Position numbers and translations under genes: made by a program. Below are positions 7,396 through 13,409 of a DNA stretch of 13,409 bases, piece by piece. Below the pieces are notes generated by a model that was not told the origin of the DNA, did no database searches, and was given only the letters and a program-made list of their open reading frames with translations. Numbering within the stretch: position 1 is the first letter of the stretch; each line of letters starts with the position of its first letter. Source of the DNA: an uncultured Eubacteriales bacterium (GTDB taxonomy: Bacteria; Bacillota; Clostridia; UMGS1840); the NCBI GenBank assembly GCA_900555525.1, contig USLP01000011.1:1-13409 (forward strand), written 5' to 3'.

Positions 7396-8940
7396 ATGAT
7401 GAAAAACAAAAAAAGAAGTATTTTAGCTTTGACAGCAGCAGGCGCAGTCCTGCTTGCAGGCTGTGGAAACGGAGGAACAAAAAAAGACAATGCGGATTCG
7501 CAGGTTACGTTGAAATGGATTCTGGGAAGTCCCGGTGTTCAGAAGGACAGCGACGAGGTTTGGAAGCTTTATAACGAAAAGCTTTCCGAGCAGCTCCCCA
7601 ACACAAACGTTGAATTTGAATGTATTACAACAACAGATTACGCCGAAAAGTGGAAATTGATAAGCGCATCGCAGGAAAACGTTGATATAGTTTGGCACGG
7701 CTGGATGCTCCCGTATGTTACGGAGGTAAAAAAAGGTTCGTATATGGAGCTTGACGATTTAATCAAAGAAAACGCTCCCGACCTTTTGGAGGTTATTCCC
7801 GAAAATATTCTTGCAAAGCAGAGAGTTGACGGCAAGCTCTACAGCATACCGAATATGCAGCAGATGGTTTCTTATATATCCGCCGTTGATATTTCGTATG
7901 ACAACTATGAAAAGCTTAAGGATAAAATTAACATTGATGAGCTTGTTGAATTTTTCGCGTCGCATAAGACAATGGACAAAGAATGCTGGGATAAAATTGA
8001 GGAGCTTATTAAGCTTATAAAAGCCGAGGGTGATTTTAAGCAGGGCGCTTACAGCTTTGCAAACTTTGTTGAAAAGGGCTACGAATGGATAAGCAACCCG
8101 TATAAAATTAAAGTCGGCGACGATACGGCGCCTGCGGTAAACCTTTACCGTACTCCCGAATATGAAACATTTGTTGAAGTTATTTCCGATTGGTACAATA
8201 AAGGCTATATCAGAAAAGACGTTATGACGGCTGATAATTTGTCCGACGGTTCGTATTGTGTAAAAGAAGGCGCGAGCTATCTTGTAGGTCAGGGATATCT
8301 TCCGACACAGACAGAAATTGACAAAGCAGCGGCTTCGGGAAAGAGCGCATTTGTTCACATACCGACCGAAAATTCGCATTACATTCCTTATGCGGCATCT
8401 GCGACAAATACGGCAATTTCCATTAACTCCAAAAATCCCGAAAGAGCGATTAAGCTTATCGACCTTATGAATACCGATAAAGGCAAGGATTTGTATAATC
8501 TTTTGGTTTTCGGTATTGAGGGCAAGCATTACACGAAGGTAAACGATAAGGAAATCGAGCCTATCGGATATACCACGCAGGCAAATTCAGACAGCCCTTA
8601 CGGTCAGTACAAATGGGCAGTCGGAAATACATTCAACGCATATGAAATGTATATGAAAGACAAAAACGTAATTTATACAAATGACTTTATAAAGAAAATC
8701 AATGAAGAAGCGAAGGCTTCCGACCTTAAAGGCTTTACACTCGATACAGACCCGATAAAAACAGAGCTTGCGCAGGTTACGGCTGTTATGGGAGAATATA
8801 CAAAAACCCTTAATTCGGGCGCCGCTCCCGACGCAAAGAAGCTTTACGAGGACTTTGTTGAAAAATTAAAGGTTGCGGGTGATGATAAGGTTACGGAAGA
8901 AATTACAAGACAGATTAATGAATTTCGTAAAAACAAATAA
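7396..8940 (+). CDS. Extracellular solute-binding lipoprotein of an ABC importer (family 1, DUF3502/LplA-like)
   Basis: The product is 514 residues. It begins with a lipoprotein signal: KNKKR, a hydrophobic stretch, and the lipobox LLAGC with Cys23 as the lipidated residue, followed by a Gly/Asn/Lys/Asp linker. The mature part shows the family-1 solute-binding fold. It has an early strand LKWILGSPG, the segment VDIVWHGW, and the segment GKLYSIPNMQQMVSY, which in this family lines the hinge and ligand cleft. The C-terminus (about 440-514, GFTLDTDPIKTELAQVTAV onward) resembles the DUF3502 domain of LplA-like proteins. Such proteins deliver oligosaccharides to MalFG-type permeases on the outside of the membrane. 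No permease or ATPase gene is in the window; the flanking genes are SLH surface proteins. Presumably it captures products of the downstream beta-helix enzyme (inference). The ligand is unknown. A peptide ligand is less likely, as those belong to other clusters. Confidence 0.9.
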   Translation: MMKNKKRSILALTAAGAVLLAGCGNGGTKKDNADSQVTLKWILGSPGVQKDSDEVWKLYNEKLSEQLPNTNVEFECITTTDYAEKWKLISASQENVDIVWHGWMLPYVTEVKKGSYMELDDLIKENAPDLLEVIPENILAKQRVDGKLYSIPNMQQMVSYISAVDISYDNYEKLKDKINIDELVEFFASHKTMDKECWDKIEELIKLIKAEGDFKQGAYSFANFVEKGYEWISNPYKIKVGDDTAPAVNLYRTPEYETFVEVISDWYNKGYIRKDVMTADNLSDGSYCVKEGASYLVGQGYLPTQTEIDKAAASGKSAFVHIPTENSHYIPYAASATNTAISINSKNPERAIKLIDLMNTDKGKDLYNLLVFGIEGKHYTKVNDKEIEPIGYTTQANSDSPYGQYKWAVGNTFNAYEMYMKDKNVIYTNDFIKKINEEAKASDLKGFTLDTDPIKTELAQVTAVMGEYTKTLNSGAAPDAKKLYEDFVEKLKVAGDDKVTEEITRQINEFRKNK

Positions 8941-8950
8941 TTATTCGGAA

Positions 8951-8958
8951 AGGGAAGG
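8951..8958 (+). promoter_or_regulatory. Ribosome binding site of the beta-helix SLH protein
   Basis: AGGGAAGG, an imperfect Shine-Dalgarno, lies 5 bases before ATG 8964 in a 23-base gap after the lipoprotein stop. That ATG opens directly into a signal peptide. Confidence 0.6.
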
Positions 8959-8963
8959 TTTAT

Positions 8964-11837
8964 ATGGGAAAAAGAGGAAAGCTTATAACTCTTTTGGTTT
9001 TATGCGCTATGCTTTTTGAACTGTTCGGACTTACGGCATACGCCGCCAAAAAAGATTATACGGATTTAAAGTATCACTGGTCATATTCCATGGTGAAAAA
9101 TCTTGAATCCTACGGTATTGTAAAGGGCTTCGGGGACGGTACATTCCGTCCCGACGACCCTGTCGGCATTGACGCATTTGTAAAAATGACAGTGTGCGCA
9201 CTGGGCTACAAGGTTGAAGCTCAAGACGGATATTGGGCTGTGCCTTATATCGAAAAAGCAAAGGAAATAGGACTGATAGAGGACGGAGAATTTTTTGATT
9301 ATACACGAGCGATTACGAGAAGTGAAATGGCAAGAATTTCCGCACGTGCGCTTAAAAGCAAAGGAAACATTGATGAAAACTTAATTAAATCTCAGATTTA
9401 TGATTATGCGGAAACTCCGGAGGATATGAAGGAATATGTTATTACCGCATACGGCGAAAAGCTTATCACAGGATATGACAATAATGAATTTCGTCCGCTT
9501 TCGCTTTCCTCGAGAGCCGAGGCTGTAACTGTTATAACGCGTCTTATAGACCGCAACGGCGGAATACAAAATCCGTCCGATAACAACGGAAATACGGGCG
9601 AAGGCACGGTTACATCATCGGCGGCTGTATACGTTGCCAAAAACGGTAAGGATACAAACGACGGAAGCATAAACGCTCCGTTTGCTACCTTGAAAAAGGC
9701 GCAGGAATACGTAAGAAGCATGATTGCGGGAAACGCACTTCCCAAAGGCGGTGTTACGGTTTATTTAAGAGAGGGAACGTATTATATGTATGAAGGACTT
9801 GAATTTACCGAAGCTGATTCGGGAACGGAGGACAGTCCGATAACATATACGTCTTATAATCATGAAAAGGTTACGCTTTCGGGTCTTATGCCGATTGAAG
9901 CCTCTTGGTTTACTGCGGCGGACGATACGGCGAAAAAGACTGTTATAGACCAAAAGGCTGTATCCAATATCCTCGTTGCCGACCTTAAGGCACACGGTAT
10001 TACCGATTACGGCGAATTTTCAACAAGGGGCTATCACTACTTCAATAAAGGCAGATATGCACAGGGCGAGCTTGTAGTAAACGGCGAAAATCAGACTATT
10101 GCGCGTTATCCCAACGAGGGAACGATTTCCGTGCCGACCGATTCGCTCGATAATGTAAATTTGTCATTCGGATATACAGACGACAGAATTTCCAAATGGA
10201 AGGACGCAAAGGACGCTTGGATTGTCGGTACTGTTTCCGTAAACTATGAAAATAACGAATACCCGATAGCAAAAATTGATACTTCTTCAAAGAAAATTTT
10301 CATAGGAGAGGGAAAAATTCAGTCCTACTACACAAACGGCTGGTTCTTCGGTGAAAATCTGCTTGAAGAAATCGACAGGGAAGGCGAATACTATATCGAC
10401 CGTGAAAGCGGAAAGCTCTATTATTACGCTCCGTCAGATTTCAAGACGGGAAATTATACGGCGGGTCTTACAACGCTTAAAACACCGCTTTTCAATTTTA
10501 ACGGAACGAAAAACGTTAAAATACGTAATCTTTATATGGAGGGCGGCAGAGGCTACGCTGTTTTGGGAACAAGCGCAGGCTATAAAGTTCCCACATTTTC
10601 GGAATTTTTGACATCGCAGAAAATTTCCTTGGAGCATAAAATGTTTTCAGAGAAAGACCACGCTCATATATTCTTAAAAGGACCGTCAAATTATCCCGAC
10701 GCGCAGGTTTTTCCGGGTCATGTTTGGGACGGCTTCCAAGACCAAGGCAAAGGCGTAGACGGTATAGAAATAACTAACTGCGATATCAGAAACTTCGGTT
10801 CGGGCGGTATCATTATAAAAGGTAATAACGTAAAAATCGAAAGCAATCATATCAAGAATATGGGTGGTGTCGGTCTTTATTTAAAGGGCGGCGATTTGGA
10901 AACGCTTACACCGAGCGGAAACACGATTATAAATAACGAAATACATCGTGTAGGATATCTGCAAAGAGCATATTTCCCTGCAATTGCTATGCACGGTGTT
11001 GCAATCCATGTGGCACATAACGATATATATGACGCTCCGCATTGTATATTCAACTATCACGGAAACGACCATATTATCGAGTATAATAAAATCCATGAGG
11101 CTGTAAAAGAATGTCTCGATATGGACGCAATATATACAAGAAACGAATATATGCCCCAATGGAGAGGAAATATCATAAGATATAACTATATATACGATTT
11201 GGGAATTTATCCTGTCGGCGAATATACGAAACAGCTTAATGTTTCGGGTATACGTACCGATAACTACGGACACGGTTTGCAGATATACAGCAATATTTTT
11301 GCAAATATCGGAACAGAGAACGCAAATAACGTAATCGGTGTAACGGCACAGGGTAACAGAAACACCTTAAAGGGCAATATATTTGTTGATTGCAGCGCTA
11401 CGTTTTTAGGCTGGAACAGTTATGTCGCAGGCGCAACATGGGATATGAATAACGCACAGGAAAAGGAAAGGGTAGAGCTTGCCGAGAAATATGCGGCAAA
11501 TCCGATTTTCGGCGATAAATATCCCGAACTCAAAACATTCAGAAACGAATATTATAAATCCGTTGCAACGAATGTGTTTGATGAAAATGTTGTTGCGAAC
11601 ATCAAATTTAAGCTTTCCGAAACAAACGGTGCGGTAAATCCGCAGGGTACAAGGGGAGCTCCCGAACTTATAAAAGGTACAAACAACCTTGTTACAAAAT
11701 CAGATCCCGGATTTACAGACTATAAGAACGGAAATTATACGCTTAAATCCGATAGTGAAGTATTTAAGAAAATACCTGATTTTGAAAACATTGATATGTC
11801 AAAAATCGGTACTGACGGCAAAACAGGTCCGCAGTAA
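8964..11837 (+). CDS. SLH-anchored right-handed parallel beta-helix protein, GH141-like putative glycoside hydrolase
   Basis: The product is 957 residues. A signal peptide (1-27, cut after AYA) is followed by three SLH repeats at about 30-84 (GFGDGTFRPDD), 88-134 (ITRSEM) and 145-198 (SSRAEA), an Asn/Gly/Thr linker, then the catalytic-type region from Val222. This opens VYVAKNGKDTNDGS and continues with FATLKKAQEYVR, VTVYLREGTYY and ITYTSYNHEKVTLSG. That is the usual start of secreted beta-helix polysaccharide enzymes of the GH141 type. The helix coils run from about 500 to 820, with the segments NCDIRNFGSGGI, YDAPH (689-693), GNDHIIEYNKIHEA and ECLDMDAIY (716-724). By analogy with GH141 (fucosidases and xylanases), Asp719 and Asp721 are candidate catalytic or near-catalytic residues; this is inference. 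Pectate lyase-like families share the fold and are the main alternative. As last gene of the operon, it is followed by a terminator. Its job is likely wall-tethered attack on a plant or host glycan feeding the upstream lipoprotein. Confidence 0.85.
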   Translation: MGKRGKLITLLVLCAMLFELFGLTAYAAKKDYTDLKYHWSYSMVKNLESYGIVKGFGDGTFRPDDPVGIDAFVKMTVCALGYKVEAQDGYWAVPYIEKAKEIGLIEDGEFFDYTRAITRSEMARISARALKSKGNIDENLIKSQIYDYAETPEDMKEYVITAYGEKLITGYDNNEFRPLSLSSRAEAVTVITRLIDRNGGIQNPSDNNGNTGEGTVTSSAAVYVAKNGKDTNDGSINAPFATLKKAQEYVRSMIAGNALPKGGVTVYLREGTYYMYEGLEFTEADSGTEDSPITYTSYNHEKVTLSGLMPIEASWFTAADDTAKKTVIDQKAVSNILVADLKAHGITDYGEFSTRGYHYFNKGRYAQGELVVNGENQTIARYPNEGTISVPTDSLDNVNLSFGYTDDRISKWKDAKDAWIVGTVSVNYENNEYPIAKIDTSSKKIFIGEGKIQSYYTNGWFFGENLLEEIDREGEYYIDRESGKLYYYAPSDFKTGNYTAGLTTLKTPLFNFNGTKNVKIRNLYMEGGRGYAVLGTSAGYKVPTFSEFLTSQKISLEHKMFSEKDHAHIFLKGPSNYPDAQVFPGHVWDGFQDQGKGVDGIEITNCDIRNFGSGGIIIKGNNVKIESNHIKNMGGVGLYLKGGDLETLTPSGNTIINNEIHRVGYLQRAYFPAIAMHGVAIHVAHNDIYDAPHCIFNYHGNDHIIEYNKIHEAVKECLDMDAIYTRNEYMPQWRGNIIRYNYIYDLGIYPVGEYTKQLNVSGIRTDNYGHGLQIYSNIFANIGTENANNVIGVTAQGNRNTLKGNIFVDCSATFLGWNSYVAGATWDMNNAQEKERVELAEKYAANPIFGDKYPELKTFRNEYYKSVATNVFDENVVANIKFKLSETNGAVNPQGTRGAPELIKGTNNLVTKSDPGFTDYKNGNYTLKSDSEVFKKIPDFENIDMSKIGTDGKTGPQ

Positions 11838-11846
11838 CAAAACATG

Positions 11847-11879
11847 AACAAGCGGGGAAAATCTCCCCGCTTGTTTTTT
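11847..11879 (+). terminator. Rho-independent terminator of the surface-protein operon
   Basis: A perfect 12-bp stem (arms 11847-11858 AACAAGCGGGGA and 11864-11875 TCCCCGCTTGTT) with a 5-base loop AAATC is followed by a T run ending at 11879. It begins 10 bases after the stop of the beta-helix gene. It lies between convergent genes. For the opposite strand the trailing sequence is a poorer U-tract, so it may serve gpr only weakly. Confidence 0.93.
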
Positions 11880-11901
11880 GCAGTTTCAAGCTTTTCATGT
11901 T

Positions 11902-12804
11902 TTATGAAATATAATTTTCCATAAATTCAAAATCAATATTTTTATGGAGTGCCATATTGATACCGTTTGCAATGATTTTCGAGCTCTTTTTGATAAGTCT
12001 GTCAATATCTTTAGGACTTACTATGAGCGATTTTGTTTCTGATAGCATTGCGTTTATTATTTTTTCACCGTCGGAAAGAGAATTATTCTTCTCAAAAAAG
12101 CTGTGCACAGCGTCATAAATTATGGAATCAGCGTCAACAACCGTAGGCACGCCGACGGCAATCACGGGAACACCAAGCGTTTTTTCGTTTAAACCCTCAC
12201 GCCTGTTTCCAATTCCCGCACCTGGGTTTATACCGCTGTCCGTAATTTGTACTGTTGTAAACATACGTTTTGCATTTGCCGCACAAAGCGCATCAACAGC
12301 TATAACGGCGTCGGGTTTATGAAAATCGGCTATACCTTTTATGATGTCTCCCGTTTCAATTCCCGTTATCCCCATAACTCCCGGAGCAATTGCGCTAACG
12401 GCGGAAAAATCCTTTTCACCGCTTGCATTTAAATGATTAATTATGTGGTTTGTTATCATAAGACCGTCTGTACACATTGGACCGAGTGCGTCGGGTGTTA
12501 TGCTTCTGTTTCCCAAACCGCATACAAGAATTTTTTCGGCATTTTTAGGAAGCAGTTTTTTTAATTCGTCCGCCAAGGCTTCCGAAAGATTTTCGGTTTC
12601 CTTTACATCTCTTGCTTCACCGTTTTTATTCTCAAGCGTTACATATGTTCCTATTGGTTTTCCGACTTTATTTGAAGCCTCTTCTGTTATAATTTCAACC
12701 GTTGTAATAATTATTCCCGATTGCGTTTCAAGTGTGTTTTCCTTTATTCCCTCGCCGTGGTGCGTATATATGCTCTCAACGGCTAAATCTGTACGTAAAT
12801 TCAT
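11902..12804 (-). CDS. gpr: GPR germination protease (spore protease for small acid-soluble proteins)
   Basis: The product is 300 residues, cytoplasmic in the developing spore. GPR is made as an inactive zymogen in the forespore and, at germination, degrades the small acid-soluble proteins that coat spore DNA. Family motifs seen: RTDLAVE at 4-10, KPIGTYVTLE, LVCGLGNRSITPDALGP and AVDALCA. The two aspartates known to be needed in the Bacillus megaterium enzyme (127 and 193, 66 apart) correspond to Asp105 and Asp171, also 66 apart. The start at 12804 follows AGGAGGT. The longer reading to 12834 adds ten untypical residues and starts inside a terminator hairpin. With this start only three residues precede RTDLAVE, so the N-terminal prosegment is much shorter than in Bacillus. 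It lies 59 bases downstream of mnmE but behind a terminator, so it probably has its own forespore promoter, which I could not pinpoint. spoIIP, a frequent neighbour, is not present on the downstream side. Confidence 0.95.
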   Translation of the reverse strand: MNLRTDLAVESIYTHHGEGIKENTLETQSGIIITTVEIITEEASNKVGKPIGTYVTLENKNGEARDVKETENLSEALADELKKLLPKNAEKILVCGLGNRSITPDALGPMCTDGLMITNHIINHLNASGEKDFSAVSAIAPGVMGITGIETGDIIKGIADFHKPDAVIAVDALCAANAKRMFTTVQITDSGINPGAGIGNRREGLNEKTLGVPVIAVGVPTVVDADSIIYDAVHSFFEKNNSLSDGEKIINAMLSETKSLIVSPKDIDRLIKKSSKIIANGINMALHKNIDFEFMENYIS

Positions 12805-12811
12805 GTAAATT

Positions 12812-12818
12812 ACCTCCT
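12812..12818 (-). promoter_or_regulatory. Ribosome binding site of gpr
   Basis: On the minus strand this reads AGGAGGT, a near-perfect Shine-Dalgarno 7 bases before ATG 12804. It fixes the gpr start. It abuts the mnmE terminator at 12821. Confidence 0.85.
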
Positions 12819-12820
12819 GT

Positions 12821-12851
12821 AAAAAAACGAACACACAAAAAGTATGTCCGT
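12821..12851 (-). terminator. Rho-independent terminator after mnmE
   Basis: Read on the minus strand: ACGGACATAC, loop TTTTT, GTGTGTTCGT, then a run of T to 12821. All ten positions pair if two G-U wobbles are allowed. Those wobbles become A-C mismatches on the plus strand, so the hairpin works for minus-strand RNA only. It starts 13 bases after the mnmE stop codon and ends 3 bases before the gpr ribosome binding site. Confidence 0.8.
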
Positions 12852-12863
12852 TTTTTGAGGTTT

Positions 12864-13409
12864 TTATTTTCCTATACAGAAGTTTTTGAAAATATTATCA
12901 ATAACTTCCTCATTTACCGTTTGACCCGTAATTTCTCCCAAAGCCTCCGCGGCATTTTCCAAATCTATCGAAATTATATCGGGTTCAAAATACGTATTGA
13001 GAGAAGCAATGGCATTTTCCAAGCTTTTCTTTGCAGATATTAGGGCTTCATAATGCCTGTCTGAAAAAATCGTTTCTTCCGAATTTGAATTATCGAATTT
13101 TTCCTTTATAAGATTTGATATAGCGTTTTGAAGCGTTTCAATACCGATTTTTTCACGTGCGCTGATTTTTATAAATTCAATGGAATCGGGCAGGGGAGAT
13201 GTGCATTCTTTTTTATCGTATTTATTCAGTATAGGTATAACATTTTCGTTCAGATTTTTAATTTTTACGTATTCGTCATTGTCAAAAGGCTCTCCAATAT
13301 CCGAAAGATACAGAACAATGTCGGCATTTTTGATATATTCATATGACCGCTCTATTCCCATTTTTTCAATAACATCTCCGCTTTCACGTATTCCTGCGGT
13401 ATCGGCTAT
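12864..13409 (-). CDS. mnmE: tRNA uridine-5-carboxymethylaminomethyl(34) synthesis GTPase MnmE (C-terminal part; 5' end outside window)
   Basis: The last 181 residues are visible and the frame is open to the right edge. MnmE with MnmG installs the cmnm5 group on wobble uridine 34 of certain tRNAs, using GTP, a folate derivative and FAD. It is cytoplasmic and possibly membrane-associated. Seen in order: DTAGIRES (G3 switch region), IERSYEYIKNADIVLYL, NKYD (G4, guanine specificity), SAREKIG (G5), a helical region from ALISAKKSLENAIASL, and the signature C-terminus EITGQTVNEEVIDNIF ending in FCIGK. The Cys of the CIGK motif is conserved and functionally important in the family. The gene ends at a hairpin terminator and is followed by gpr, whereas in many Firmicutes mnmG follows mnmE. 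The N-terminal folate-binding domain and the P-loop lie outside the window. Confidence 0.97.
   Translation of the reverse strand: MADTAGIRESGDVIEKMGIERSYEYIKNADIVLYLSDIGEPFDNDEYVKIKNLNENVIPILNKYDKKECTSPLPDSIEFIKISAREKIGIETLQNAISNLIKEKFDNSNSEETIFSDRHYEALISAKKSLENAIASLNTYFEPDIISIDLENAAEALGEITGQTVNEEVIDNIFKNFCIGK

Noticed and set aside
7759..8529. 256-codon open frame on the minus strand opposite the solute-binding lipoprotein gene
   Set aside because: The plus strand encodes a clear family protein here. The minus frame gives a Cys/Arg/Phe/Ile-rich product without domains, a shadow of the codon bias. The same holds for the other antisense frames (381-980, 2117-2425, 10881-11273 and shorter).
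12122..12808. Open frames on the plus strand opposite gpr
   Set aside because: They are antisense to a highly conserved gene, have no ribosome binding site and show no recognisable protein features.
12805..12834. Ten-residue longer start for gpr
   Set aside because: The ATG at 12834 falls inside the mnmE terminator stem, has no ribosome binding site, and adds residues untypical of the family.

Overview
The window looks like chromosomal DNA of a spore-forming, Gram-positive member of the Clostridia. The evidence is a GPR germination protease gene, three proteins carrying S-layer homology (SLH) domains, a lipoprotein with a classical lipobox, strong AGGAGG-type ribosome binding sites, and an A+T-leaning composition throughout. 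The species cannot be named from this. I see no mobile element, CRISPR array, tRNA or rRNA, and no gene-free stretch over 300 bases.

Positions 1 to 11837 (+ strand) read as the end of one long operon of exported proteins. It starts upstream of the window and closes at a strong rho-independent terminator at 11847-11879. The first gene is a very large, modular SLH-anchored surface protein. It is open at the left edge and split by an apparent -1 frameshift near 1549. Its layout is Ig-like domains, an atrophied-Ig-like domain, a CBM-like jelly roll and a helical segment; then an Asp-box propeller-like region; then a second copy of the same Ig/CBM/helix array; then a Gly9 linker and three SLH repeats. 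Next, 13 bases later, is an 892-residue exported protein with N-terminal SLH repeats and about 700 residues I do not recognise. It is followed by a lipoprotein solute-binding protein of the DUF3502/LplA-like type with no transporter subunits in view, and by a 957-residue SLH-anchored right-handed beta-helix protein resembling GH141-type glycoside hydrolases.

Taken together (inference), the operon describes a cell-surface apparatus for a polysaccharide. A wall-tethered beta-helix enzyme would cut it, multi-domain wall-bound proteins would bind or scaffold, and a lipoprotein would capture released oligosaccharides. The permease and ATPase would be encoded elsewhere.

Positions 11902 to 13409 (- strand) are housekeeping and sporulation genes convergent to the operon: the C-terminal part of mnmE (tRNA wobble-uridine modification GTPase, running off the right edge), its own terminator, and gpr (spore protease that degrades small acid-soluble spore proteins). 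mnmE is followed here by a terminator and gpr, not by mnmG as is common in Firmicutes.
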